From: Pseudomonadales bacterium
GTDB taxonomy: Bacteria > Pseudomonadota > Gammaproteobacteria > Pseudomonadales > Ketobacteraceae
DNA length: 64,000 bases
Direction of reading: 5' to 3'
Assembly: GCA_002701845.1 (NCBI GenBank)
Contig: NZXG01000015.1
Coordinates: 40,094 to 104,093 of the forward strand
Shown: positions 46,086 through 55,808 of the stretch, in pieces
How positions within the stretch are numbered: the first letter of the stretch is position 1
How the letters are laid out: each line of letters opens with the position of its first letter
The notes under the pieces: model-generated
Databases searched by the model: none
What the model was told of the DNA's origin: nothing
Seen by the model: only the letters and a program-made list of their open reading frames with translations
Program-made: the position numbers and the translations under genes

Positions 46086-48398
46086 ATGACGAGCGATTCA
46101 GAACCACGCCACAAACCGACATCCAACGTCTCAACGACCATGCCGACGCTGATCAAGCAGGTCAAGGAAAACGCCTTTTCCATCCTGTCCAATAACTTCA
46201 GTCAGTTCTTCAGCAGCTGTGATGATCTGTTCTTCGATCTGGCATCCAAAGCCGGCAGCAACAACGAACAGAACCTCTACTTCGATTCCATGCGCGAGGT
46301 GCGCATCAAGAAGCCACAGGTGTGGTCTCTGTTCAAGCAAAAATACGAAGACAACTTCCGGGCCATGACCCGGGAACGGATCCAACCCCGTGCCGAGGCC
46401 GGTAACGATCAGTTCAGTCTGGAATCCATCGGCCTGGTGGATAAAGAAGACATGGAGCAGGACGTTGCGGTGACCGGCATCGTCAACCGGGCGCGCATTG
46501 AAAACCAGGATCTGTTGTATCAACTGAATTGCCGTTTCGATTATCTGATGCCGGATGTGCGGATCAACGAGGGCAATAACCCGCTGGACCCGGCGCAGAT
46601 CTGTGCCGCCGTCACCGAGTCGCTGAAAGCCATGGAACTGGACATCAAGTGCAAGGTGATTCTGCTCAAGCATCTGGACCGCACGGTGATTGTCGAGCTG
46701 AGAAATATCTATTCCCTGGTGAATGAATTGCTGGTGAGCGCCGGCGTATTGCCGCAGATCCACTTTGACGTGCGTAAGAACAAATCCCCGGTATCTGCCA
46801 GCAGCGCTGGGGCCGCCGCCAGCGCCGCGAATGCCGAAACGGGTCCGGCTCTGGAAACCCAGGGTGCGGGTGGCAGCCCCGACCCCTTCGCCGGTCTCGG
46901 CGGCCAGCCGTCATCAGGCGCCGCCGGACTGGCCACGGAAACCCCCATGGGGAATTCCGGGGTCACCCTGGGCCAGGTGCTCAATATCTTCGATCAGTTA
47001 CGGGACAGCGGCATTTCCCTGCCCAACGCGCTATCCCGGCCGCCCCGTGGCAGCTCGCAACCCATTTCCCAGCAAAACCTGCTGGACGCCCTGACCACCA
47101 TGCAGCTGTCCTCGGAATATTTACAGACGCCGCAGCGATTTGACGTACGTTCCGTGGTGGGCCAGATTCTTGATGAAAACAAGAAATCCGGCAAAGAAGA
47201 TGCGCTTGATCAGTCCGATGAGGACATCATCAACCTGGTGGCTATGTTCTTTGATTTTGTGCTGGATGACCGCAACCTGCCGGTTCCCTTCCAGGCGCTG
47301 ATCAGTCGGCTGCAGATTCCCATTCTGAAAGTGGCGCTGAAGGATAAGAAGTTCTTCAGCCACAGCGATCATCCGGCCCGGCGCCTGATCAATGAGATCG
47401 CCGCCTCTGCCGTGGGCTGGGATGAGAGCAGCGAAACCACCCAGGACGCCCTGTATAAGGAAGTCAACCGACTGGTGCATTTCATTATTGAGAACTTCAC
47501 CGGCGACACCGCTATTTTTGAGCAGGCCCTGGCCAAGTTCCAGAATGTCACCAAACTGGACCGCAACAAAGCCACGGTGCTGGAGAAACGCACCCAGGAA
47601 GCGGCCCAGGGCAAGGCCAAGGCGGAACACGCCCGCCACGAGGCCAACGAGGTGCTCTACAACCGCCTGAAAGATGCCACCATGCCGGAGTCCATGCTCA
47701 ACTTTCTGGTAAAAGACTGGCAGAAGGTGCTGCTGTATGTGCACCTGAAACAGGGTGTTGAAAGCACCGAGTGGCTGGAGGCCAGGCAGGTGGTGGAACA
47801 GCTGGTGTGGGCATTTCGCCCCCACGAGGATCAGCGCTCTCTGAACCGGTTGGAAAAAATCAAAGACGAGTTGATCAACAAAATATCCCACGGCCTGGAG
47901 TTGGTGAATACTCCCCGCGAACAGATCCTCAACCTGTTGAGCGTGGCCCAGCAAACCTTTGAGGAAGTGATTACCCAGCGCCTGGACCCATCCAGCCTGA
48001 TTTCGATCCAGCCGGCCCACCTGGCCGCCCTGGGTCAGGGCCAGGGCGAGGGGCCGGAGGATTGGGATACCATGACCGCGGTGCAGCGGCAGCAGTTGAA
48101 ATTACAGGCGGCCGCCAAAGAATACATCGCCAAGGCGGAGAAAGTTCGTCCCGGTACCTGGATGGATTACTCCCCGCCCAACAGCTCTAAAACCTTTCGC
48201 TGCAAACTGGCCATGATCACTGATCCGGGTCATTCCTACGTCTTCGTCAATCGCTACGGCCTGCGCGTGTTCGAAAAAAAGCTCCAGGAGTTCGCTCACG
48301 ACCTGCAACGAGGGTACGTGAAACTGCTGGAAAATGGGGTGCTTTTTGATCGGGCAATGGGTAATATCACAGACAAACTCAAGCAACTGGCCGGGTAA
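46086..48398 (+). CDS. DUF1631 family protein
   Basis: 770 residues, one full-length member of the proteobacterial DUF1631 family, function unknown. The conserved N-terminal block (LIKQVKENAFSILSNNFSQFFSSCDDLFFDLA, about 22-55) is followed by an Ala/Gly/Pro-rich linker near 235-290, a helical middle part, and a C-terminal beta-rich stretch (GTWMDYSPP...KLAMI...YVFVNRYG) that recalls a PilZ-like fold without its RxxxR and DxSxxG motifs. ATG start with AAGGG upstream. It is followed after 21 bases by prsK on the same strand, so it may share its transcript. Cytoplasmic. Confidence 0.88.
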   Translation: MTSDSEPRHKPTSNVSTTMPTLIKQVKENAFSILSNNFSQFFSSCDDLFFDLASKAGSNNEQNLYFDSMREVRIKKPQVWSLFKQKYEDNFRAMTRERIQPRAEAGNDQFSLESIGLVDKEDMEQDVAVTGIVNRARIENQDLLYQLNCRFDYLMPDVRINEGNNPLDPAQICAAVTESLKAMELDIKCKVILLKHLDRTVIVELRNIYSLVNELLVSAGVLPQIHFDVRKNKSPVSASSAGAAASAANAETGPALETQGAGGSPDPFAGLGGQPSSGAAGLATETPMGNSGVTLGQVLNIFDQLRDSGISLPNALSRPPRGSSQPISQQNLLDALTTMQLSSEYLQTPQRFDVRSVVGQILDENKKSGKEDALDQSDEDIINLVAMFFDFVLDDRNLPVPFQALISRLQIPILKVALKDKKFFSHSDHPARRLINEIAASAVGWDESSETTQDALYKEVNRLVHFIIENFTGDTAIFEQALAKFQNVTKLDRNKATVLEKRTQEAAQGKAKAEHARHEANEVLYNRLKDATMPESMLNFLVKDWQKVLLYVHLKQGVESTEWLEARQVVEQLVWAFRPHEDQRSLNRLEKIKDELINKISHGLELVNTPREQILNLLSVAQQTFEEVITQRLDPSSLISIQPAHLAALGQGQGEGPEDWDTMTAVQRQQLKLQAAAKEYIAKAEKVRPGTWMDYSPPNSSKTFRCKLAMITDPGHSYVFVNRYGLRVFEKKLQEFAHDLQRGYVKLLENGVLFDRAMGNITDKLKQLAG

Positions 48399-48419
48399 CC
48401 CAGACCCACCGCAATCTGA

Positions 48420-50513
48420 ATGCTACTGGAAAATGTAACCTTTACCAGCTTCATGGGCGGTGCGTTGCTGCTCACTGCCTTTGCCCTCACCTCCGGCTAC
48501 TTGTTCCTCAAGCGCCATATCGCTTTTTCCATGGCCCTGGCGGCGGTGGTTGCCGCCGGCTGGAGCGTGGTACTGGCCTGGGACTCCTACGCACCCAGTC
48601 TGACTGTACAGGAGCTGATACTCTGCGAAACCCTGCGCTTTGGGGCTCTGATACTGGCTATCCTGCAGCAGCTTAAATTCAGTAACCGCAGCCGTAAAAT
48701 CCAGCAGGGGCCGTTTTTATTGCTCTACCTGTTGTGGACCCTGGGCGCCATCCTGTTCGTGGTAATCCTGCCGCCCGCCATCGACAACAAGGATCAGGCG
48801 TTCCGGCTGTATGTATGGTCCAGCCTGCTATTCACCATCCTGTGTATCGTGGCGGTGGAGCAGTTATTCCGCAATTCACCCCACAACCGCATTAATAAAG
48901 TGTACAGCCTGGGGTTGGCCGGTATTCTGCTCTATGACCTTTATCTGTTTTCCTATGCACTGCTGTTTGGCCAACTGGATGCGGAAATCTGGCGTGCGCG
49001 CGGGGCCGTCAATGGCGCCGCGGCCATTTTCCTCAGCTTTGCCCTGCTGGCGGTCAGCGCCCAGAACTATCCCCAGCAGAATCGGGTGGCCATTTCCCGC
49101 CCCGTGGCCTTTTATACCACCGGCCTCACCACCGCCGGTTTTTTTCTGGCGCTGATGGCCGCTGGCGGCTATTACATTAAACTGTACGGGGGTAACTGGG
49201 GCACGGTGATCCAGGTGACACTGATATTCAGTGCCCTCATCAGCATCGGGGTGATGTTCTTTTCCGAATCGGCCCGCGCCAATCTCAGTGTCTATATCGA
49301 CAAGCATTTCTTCGTCCACAAGTACGACTACCGATCGCAATGGCTGAGTCTGATTCACAGCCTCACCGCCAGCCCCGACTCGGAAGAGGATCCCCACCAG
49401 AAAGCCATCCGGGTGATGGCCAATGTGGCGAAAAGTACCGGTGGCATGTTGTGGCTGGACAATCAGTTTGGCCGCTACCTGCCGGTGGCCACCCTGAAAA
49501 TGAACATGCCCGCCATGGATACCGAGGAGCCGGCAGACAGCGAATTCTGTCGCATCCTGCGGGAGCAGGAATGGATCTTTTCGCCCTCTTCCCCCGGCCA
49601 TCACGAACTGAGTAACTTCAACGAATATCTGCCGGACTGGACCCGGCAAATCGACGATCTGTGGCTGGTGATTCCCATGCTGGTGGACAGTGACCTGGTG
49701 GGCTTTATGCTGCTGAACAGCCCCCCCAAGGACTTTACCCTGACCTGGGAGGATCTGGACCTGTTCAAAACCGTAGGCCGGGAGGTGGCAAGTTACCTGT
49801 CACGCAACGAGGCCGCTGAATTGCTGGCGCAGTCGAAGCAGTTCGATGCCTATAACAAATTGTCGGCGTTTGTGATGCACGACCTTAAAAACCTCATTGC
49901 CCAGCAGGCACTGGTGGTGGAGAACGCCGCCAAGCACAAAGAGAATCCCGCCTTTATCGAGGATATGATCCGCACCATTGACAACTCAGTACAAAGAATG
50001 AGCAATCTATTGAAGAAGCTTCAGCACACACAGCCCACCAATGGCAGGCCGTTGGAGCTGAAACAGGTTGTCGTCAATTCGGTGAAGAAATGCCAGGACC
50101 GTATGCCGCCCCCTACGTTGAGAATCCTCGACGATTCGCTTAAAGTGGTGGCCGACGAAGATAATCTGGAAATGATCGTTACCCATATTATAAAAAACGC
50201 GCAGGAAGCGACGCCGGCGGATGGCTACGTGGATGTGACCCTGCGCAGTGAGAATGGCATGGCCGTAATGGAAGTTGAAGACAACGGCTGCGGCATGGAC
50301 AGTGATTTCCTCAAGAACCGTCTGTTCAGACCCTTTGATACCACCAAATCCGGCAAAGGCATGGGTATCGGTGTGTATCAGACGCGGGAGTTCATCCGCA
50401 ACCTTGGGGGCGAGGTCCTGGTGCGCAGTGAACCGGGAGTAGGCACCACATTCACTATTTCCATTCCTGTTAACGTGCAGCAAACCGATAGCGAAAAAGT
50501 TGGAACAGCATGA
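48420..50513 (+). CDS. prsK: XrtA/PEP-CTERM-system histidine kinase PrsK
   Basis: 697-residue membrane sensor kinase. The first about 285 residues contain eight or so hydrophobic helices. A GAF-like domain follows at about 320-460, then a HisKA-like segment with DLKNLIAQQALVVENAAKH (phospho-acceptor His in VMHDLKN, near 480) and an HATPase domain with N, G1 and G2 boxes (THIIKNAQEA, DNGCGM, GKGMGIGVY). The combination is that of PrsK, the predicted regulator of exosortase A-linked exopolysaccharide loci. Its stop overlaps the prsR start (ATGA). Confidence 0.92.
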   Translation: MLLENVTFTSFMGGALLLTAFALTSGYLFLKRHIAFSMALAAVVAAGWSVVLAWDSYAPSLTVQELILCETLRFGALILAILQQLKFSNRSRKIQQGPFLLLYLLWTLGAILFVVILPPAIDNKDQAFRLYVWSSLLFTILCIVAVEQLFRNSPHNRINKVYSLGLAGILLYDLYLFSYALLFGQLDAEIWRARGAVNGAAAIFLSFALLAVSAQNYPQQNRVAISRPVAFYTTGLTTAGFFLALMAAGGYYIKLYGGNWGTVIQVTLIFSALISIGVMFFSESARANLSVYIDKHFFVHKYDYRSQWLSLIHSLTASPDSEEDPHQKAIRVMANVAKSTGGMLWLDNQFGRYLPVATLKMNMPAMDTEEPADSEFCRILREQEWIFSPSSPGHHELSNFNEYLPDWTRQIDDLWLVIPMLVDSDLVGFMLLNSPPKDFTLTWEDLDLFKTVGREVASYLSRNEAAELLAQSKQFDAYNKLSAFVMHDLKNLIAQQALVVENAAKHKENPAFIEDMIRTIDNSVQRMSNLLKKLQHTQPTNGRPLELKQVVVNSVKKCQDRMPPPTLRILDDSLKVVADEDNLEMIVTHIIKNAQEATPADGYVDVTLRSENGMAVMEVEDNGCGMDSDFLKNRLFRPFDTTKSGKGMGIGVYQTREFIRNLGGEVLVRSEPGVGTTFTISIPVNVQQTDSEKVGTA

Positions 50514-51865
50514 CCGATAACAAACCGGTACTACTGATTGTCGAGGATGACCTGGGTCTGCAAAGTCAGTTGCGTTGGCATTTTGATAAGCACGAAGTGA
50601 TCGCGGCCCATGATCGCAACAGTGCCATTGCCGCCATTCGCATGCACGAACCTGCGGTAGTTCTGCAGGATCTGGGGCTGCCCCCCGACGAGGAAGGAGT
50701 GGAAGAAGGTTTCGCCACCATCCAGGAAACGCTGCGCATTGCCCCCAACACCAAAATCATCGTGGTCACCGGCTACCACGACTATTCCAATGCCCTGCGG
50801 GCCGTGGCCATGGGTGCTTACGACTTTTATCAAAAACCGGTTAATACCGACACCCTGGACCTGATCGTGCAACGGGCCCAGCAGATGTGGCAGTTGGAGC
50901 AGGAAAACCGACGCCTGCAGGAAACCACACAAAGCCCCCTGCCCGGGGTGATCGCCGCCGACGAACGGATGGCGTCCGTGTGCCGCATCGTGCAAAAAAT
51001 TGCTCCCACCGATGTCACCTGCCTGATCCTGGGTGAATCGGGTACCGGTAAAGAGGTCGTTGCCCGGGCGGTGCATAACCTCAGCAAACGCATTGAACGC
51101 CGCTTCGTGGCCATCAATTGTGCCGCAGTACCGGAAAACCTGATGGAAAGCGAGCTGTTCGGTTACGAGAAAGGGGCGTTTACCGGGGCCAGCAAACGTA
51201 CCCTGGGGAAAGTGGAAGTGGCCAGCGGTGGCACCCTGTTTCTCGATGAAATCGGCGACATGCCCCTGGCCCTGCAAGCCAAACTGTTACGCTTTCTGCA
51301 AGAGCGCGTGGTGGAGCGGCTGGGGGGCCGGGAAGAAATTCCGGTGGATGTCAGGGTGATATGCGCCACCAATAAAAACCTGGTGGAAATGGTCAGCGAA
51401 GGCACTTTCCGCGAAGATCTCTACTATCGCATCAGCGAAATGGCAGTGGATCTGCCGCCACTGCGGGAACGGGGTGGTGATAAAGCGTTGCTGGCGCGCC
51501 ATCTGTTGCAGAAATTCTGTGAACAGCTGGACAAGAACATCAAGGGATTCACGCCGGAGTCCATTAACGCCATTGAAAGTTACGAGTGGCCCGGCAATAT
51601 CCGGGAAATGGAAAACAAACTGAAGCGGGCCGTGATCATGTGTGACCAGAAAAATATCGCGGTTGCCGATCTGGGCCTGCCGGAGCAGGACGATTTGTCA
51701 CTGAACCTGCGGACGGTACGACAGGAGGCGGAACAGGCAGCGATCATTCGCGCGATCACCATTTCCGATGGCAACATATCCGCCGCGGCCAAGCTGCTGG
51801 GGGTGAGCCGCCCCACCCTTTACGACCTGATCAAAAAATACGGTATACACATTCAGGAAAGTTAA
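50510..51865 (+). CDS. prsR: PEP-CTERM-box sigma-54 response regulator PrsR
   Basis: 451-residue NtrC-type activator. The receiver domain at about 1-125 has the acidic pair EDD and phospho-acceptor Asp in LQDLGLPP. The central AAA+ domain carries Walker A GESGTGKE and the sigma-54-contacting GAFTGA (EKGAFTGASKRT). A Fis-type HTH closes the protein (GNISAAAKLLGVSRPTLYDLIKKYG). It would switch on sigma-54 promoters of exopolysaccharide or CTERM genes on PrsK phosphorylation. In this window I found only near-miss -24/-12 elements. Confidence 0.95.
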   Translation: MTDNKPVLLIVEDDLGLQSQLRWHFDKHEVIAAHDRNSAIAAIRMHEPAVVLQDLGLPPDEEGVEEGFATIQETLRIAPNTKIIVVTGYHDYSNALRAVAMGAYDFYQKPVNTDTLDLIVQRAQQMWQLEQENRRLQETTQSPLPGVIAADERMASVCRIVQKIAPTDVTCLILGESGTGKEVVARAVHNLSKRIERRFVAINCAAVPENLMESELFGYEKGAFTGASKRTLGKVEVASGGTLFLDEIGDMPLALQAKLLRFLQERVVERLGGREEIPVDVRVICATNKNLVEMVSEGTFREDLYYRISEMAVDLPPLRERGGDKALLARHLLQKFCEQLDKNIKGFTPESINAIESYEWPGNIREMENKLKRAVIMCDQKNIAVADLGLPEQDDLSLNLRTVRQEAEQAAIIRAITISDGNISAAAKLLGVSRPTLYDLIKKYGIHIQES

Positions 51866-51882
51866 TACTATAGGAACCACAC

Positions 51883-54501
51883 ATGTTATCGGTTACTCGC
51901 CACACTCTTTGTCTGATCCTGCTCAGCCTGTCTGTCCTGGCCTGCTCCGACCAGTCCGCGGAACAAAGCCCGGAGAAGTCCGCTGAATTCCTGGCGCGGG
52001 CGGAAAGTTATTTTCAGCAGGCCCAGTACAAGGTTGCCATTATTGAAGTGAAGAATGCCCTGCAGGAAGATCCGGGTAACCTGGCGGCCTACAATCTGCT
52101 GGCGGATATCTATTTCCAACAAGGCAACCACCGTGCCTCCATCGGGGTATTGGAGTCCTTACCCACCACCAATGCCGAATCGGACCTGCTGCTGGCGCGT
52201 AATCATATGGCGCTGGGCAAGGCCAATTCCGCCCTCAGTACCTTACGGGCTGCCTATGCCGACAACAAACTCACGGATTCGATCGCAGCACAAACACTGG
52301 AAGCCAAGGCATTGGTGATCACCAATGATCTGACCGCGGCGGAGAATTTACTCGGCAAACTGGCGACCCGTGCCAAGCCGCCTCAGGAACTGGCCGAAGT
52401 GGAGCTTACCAAAGCCATGCTGGCGGCGAAAAAGAATGAGGATAAGCAGCAGTTGGCCGCCCTGGAGCGGGCCGTGAAACTGGATGAGGGCAACATTGAC
52501 GCCCTGGTGATGCTGGCCCGCTACCACTTCAATCACGATCAGCTGGAATCTGCCGAGGACCTGTTATCCCAGGCACTGTTCCAGCTTCCCAGCGCCGATG
52601 GCATGACGTTGCAGCGGCTGCAGATTCTCAAAGCCATGGTGGCGACCCTGTCCCGCCAGGGTCGCTCCGCCGAGGCCATGGTGTATTCCAAGTTGATTGC
52701 CGAAGCCAATCCCAAGGCCCAGGAGCTGGAAGTGGAGTTCCAGCAGGCGCTGGAGGCGCTACAAAGCGGCGATCTGGACGCCGCCAACGAAAAGCTGGAG
52801 CAACTTTACGCCTCTAACCCCAACCAGATTCTGGGGTCACTGCTGGGGCTGGTGCGCTATTCCCAGGGTGATTTTCTGGAAGCGTCAGAATTATTCCAAA
52901 AGTCCATTGATCCGGAAACCGCTTCCAGCCAGGCGTTGGCGGTGTTTGCCGAAACCCAGTTGCGACTGGCGAAACCGGATGCGGCGTTAAAAGCCATCGA
53001 AATGAATATCCGCGATAATTCCGACAATCCCGATTTGTTGTCACTGTACGGCCTGGCGCTGATGTTCAGTGGCGAGCAGCAAAGAGCCGGTGAAGTGATG
53101 CGGGCGGCCCTGAAACTGGACCCCACCCTGACCCGGACCCGACTGGCGCTGGCAGATCTGCATAACCGGCAGGGTGAGCCGGAAGCCGCATTGCAGCAGC
53201 TGCAACAGGCCTATGAACAGGCACCGGACGACCTCGCCACTCAGACCAAACTGCTGCAACAGTACCAGGCCCTGTCCATGCCCCAGGCCCGCCGGCAACT
53301 GGTCAATGAATTGGCTGCCAAGCCAGCGGTGGCCAGTCAGGCGCTGGCGGGTATGGCGCTACTGGAAACCGATCCGGAGCGGGCCGAGCAGGTCATCGCC
53401 AAAGCCTATGCCAAGGACCCCGCAAGCCAATACACTCAGAACGCCCGCTTGATCAGCGCCATGCAGCAACAGGATCACTCCGCCATCCAGCGCTATGCCG
53501 AACAGATACTGAAGCGGGAGCCCAATAATCTGCTGGCACTGGGGGCCGTTGCCTCGGCCCTGTCGAACGCGGAGGATCAGCAGGCGGCGCTGGCCTACCT
53601 GACCGCCTATTCCGAGGCCTCCGTCAATCATTGGTCGGCGGACCTGCTGCTGAGTCAATATTATTCACGCAGCGGCGATCTGGAGCAGGCGATCCCCTTG
53701 GGAGAAAGTGCCCTGTCCCGCTCTTCGTTCAACCCCACCGCCACCACTAATATGCTGCGTCTGTATCAAGCGGCTGCATCCAGCAACCTGCGCGCAGGTG
53801 ATGCCACAGCGGCGAAACAGCACCTGCTCAACGCCCTGCAACTGGAGCCGGAAAATGGCCAGATCCTGCACCTGCTGGTGAATGCCGAACTGGCCGGCGA
53901 TAACCTGGCCCAGGCCCAAAAAATCGCTGACCAGGTGGAGGAGACCGCTGGCAACGAGTACATCAGCTTGTTGATCCGCGGTGACATCGACAAACACCAG
54001 GGCAATCAACAGGCGGCTGTCCTGCAGTACCTGGACGCCTGGCGCCTGCAATCCAATGACCGGTTGGCAAAAGTGATCTGGTCGAATCTGGAGCCGGGCA
54101 GCGGCATCACCCGCGAAGAATTTTTGGCGCAGTGGCAGGAAACCCTGCCCAACAGCTTTGAGGCACTCACCTTGAAGGGAATTCAGCTGCAACAGCGCAA
54201 ACAGGAACAGCAGGCCCTGGAAACCTACTCGCGATCCTTGCAGTTAAACCCCAACCAACCCATTGTCCTTAACAATGTGGCCTGGATCCGACTGGAGCGT
54301 GGTCAAACCCGGGAGGCGCTGGAGACTGCGGAACAGGCCTACCGTTTGGCGCCAAAGAACCCTGCCATCATTGATACCTACGCCTGGATTCTGTTCAAGA
54401 ATGGAGACCGGGCCGGTGCCCGATCTCTGATGGAGAAAGCCGTTAAACTGGCTCCCGACAACGAGGATATTGCGGCCCACTATCGGGAGATTAAAGGTTA
54501 A
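51883..54501 (+). CDS. prsT: PEP-CTERM-system TPR lipoprotein PrsT
   Basis: 872 residues. Lipobox LSVLAC places the acylated Cys near residue 21; almost all the rest is TPR helix pairs (first repeat FLARAESYFQQAQYKVAIIEVKNAL, last IIDTYAWILFKNGDRAGARSLMEKAV). The size and the position after prsKR match PrsT, a predicted outer-membrane assembly scaffold for the exopolysaccharide or sorted proteins. AGGA eight bases before the ATG. Convergent with the EpsL-like gene; only one base separates the stops. Confidence 0.92.
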   Translation: MLSVTRHTLCLILLSLSVLACSDQSAEQSPEKSAEFLARAESYFQQAQYKVAIIEVKNALQEDPGNLAAYNLLADIYFQQGNHRASIGVLESLPTTNAESDLLLARNHMALGKANSALSTLRAAYADNKLTDSIAAQTLEAKALVITNDLTAAENLLGKLATRAKPPQELAEVELTKAMLAAKKNEDKQQLAALERAVKLDEGNIDALVMLARYHFNHDQLESAEDLLSQALFQLPSADGMTLQRLQILKAMVATLSRQGRSAEAMVYSKLIAEANPKAQELEVEFQQALEALQSGDLDAANEKLEQLYASNPNQILGSLLGLVRYSQGDFLEASELFQKSIDPETASSQALAVFAETQLRLAKPDAALKAIEMNIRDNSDNPDLLSLYGLALMFSGEQQRAGEVMRAALKLDPTLTRTRLALADLHNRQGEPEAALQQLQQAYEQAPDDLATQTKLLQQYQALSMPQARRQLVNELAAKPAVASQALAGMALLETDPERAEQVIAKAYAKDPASQYTQNARLISAMQQQDHSAIQRYAEQILKREPNNLLALGAVASALSNAEDQQAALAYLTAYSEASVNHWSADLLLSQYYSRSGDLEQAIPLGESALSRSSFNPTATTNMLRLYQAAASSNLRAGDATAAKQHLLNALQLEPENGQILHLLVNAELAGDNLAQAQKIADQVEETAGNEYISLLIRGDIDKHQGNQQAAVLQYLDAWRLQSNDRLAKVIWSNLEPGSGITREEFLAQWQETLPNSFEALTLKGIQLQQRKQEQQALETYSRSLQLNPNQPIVLNNVAWIRLERGQTREALETAEQAYRLAPKNPAIIDTYAWILFKNGDRAGARSLMEKAVKLAPDNEDIAAHYREIKG

Positions 54502-54502
54502 G

Positions 54503-55792
54503 TCAAAACCGATAAAACAGGGTGCCCATAACCGAATAGACTTCGTAATCCCGGCTGGCCTGCTTACCGTCCTGGCGTTCGGCAGTCAGGCCCAGGGAAA
54601 CGTCGAAATGACGGGAGAAAATACGGGTGCCCAGGATTTGAAATACCTGGTTGTAATCCACCGAGGAACGTGACGAATCAAGCGCGGTTTCCGAACGGCC
54701 ATAATCGTATTTCAGACTCAACTCAGTGTCCCGGGTCAGCTGTCTGGTATAACCCAGATAAACCCCCTCACGGTCGTTGTCCAGGGTGGAGTCATAGATA
54801 TCATCTGAATCACGATAAACCAGCGCCTCCACCTCTGAGGATCCGGACAGCCGGTAACCATAGCTCATTTCCACCCGCTTGCGCAGTGTCAGTGCGGTGA
54901 TGTCAGTGTTTTGATCCAACGGATCGATGCCGCCCACAAACAAATCGCTGTCAAGGCCCACGGTAGTGTCGGTAATGTCGCGGGTGGCAACCACACTGAG
55001 ACGATGGGGGCCATCCAGCCAGGAGAAGTTCAGGTTATAGGAAAGCCCATCCACCGTCTCACCGGTGGCGGGATTGATGGCGCGTCTCCCCGCTTCCATC
55101 GCAACGGAACCCCGCACCAGCTGCCGGCTGAGGGTTAACAGACACTGAACACTTTCGTAATCCTCGTTGTCCTGGTCGCGGAAATTCACATCTTCGCCGG
55201 TGCAACTGAATCCGCCGCTGGTGAGGCGATTAAACCGGTGTACCCAGGATGCATCGGCGGAATAGCGGTCACTGCTGCCATCGGTTTCCCGAAACCGGAC
55301 TGCTGTGGCCTCCACCCCCAGGCTCAGGGTGTCACGAATGCCACTCACCAGATTGTAATCCACACCGGTGGAGACGGTATTGCGCTGGTCGCGGTTATCG
55401 GGATCATCGGGGCCACTGCTGTTTCGCTGAGTGACACTGGAAACAACGGTGCTGTTCCAGAACAGACGCTGCGGTAGCAGCTCCACGTCAGCGTAGCCTG
55501 CGCCTTCAAGATAGTTGGTGCCCCCAAATGAATCCCGCAGGTACTCTTCCCGCGTGAACTGGTATTCCATACCGTATTGGTGGGGGGAGCGTTCGTCGTT
55601 GCTGAAATCCACCCCCACAAACAATTCACTGATGAGATCGTGACGTTTGTCGCTGGAGGCGAAGTACACGTTGTCGGTCCACTCTTCGGTGATACCCACA
55701 CGGTACTCGGAATTAATAGCCGCTGACAGCGGCTGACACCAGAGCAGAGCTGTCGCCGCGGTGACCGCACCGGGCCGATTGATTAATGGCAT
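54503..55792 (-). CDS. XrtA-locus outer-membrane beta-barrel protein (TIGR03016/EpsL-like)
   Basis: 429 residues with a signal peptide (about 1-25) and a body of alternating beta-strands rich in Tyr, Arg and Asp, ending in YRF with terminal Phe. The opening EYRVGITEEWTDNVYFASSDKRHDLI is the family pattern (TDN-V-Y repeated in such barrels). It closes the five-gene exopolysaccharide operon. A role in polysaccharide passage or surface retention is inferred from location in such loci. Confidence 0.85.
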   Translation of the reverse strand: MPLINRPGAVTAATALLWCQPLSAAINSEYRVGITEEWTDNVYFASSDKRHDLISELFVGVDFSNDERSPHQYGMEYQFTREEYLRDSFGGTNYLEGAGYADVELLPQRLFWNSTVVSSVTQRNSSGPDDPDNRDQRNTVSTGVDYNLVSGIRDTLSLGVEATAVRFRETDGSSDRYSADASWVHRFNRLTSGGFSCTGEDVNFRDQDNEDYESVQCLLTLSRQLVRGSVAMEAGRRAINPATGETVDGLSYNLNFSWLDGPHRLSVVATRDITDTTVGLDSDLFVGGIDPLDQNTDITALTLRKRVEMSYGYRLSGSSEVEALVYRDSDDIYDSTLDNDREGVYLGYTRQLTRDTELSLKYDYGRSETALDSSRSSVDYNQVFQILGTRIFSRHFDVSLGLTAERQDGKQASRDYEVYSVMGTLFYRF

Positions 55793-55808
55793 ACCCCAAA
55801 CCTTTGCC

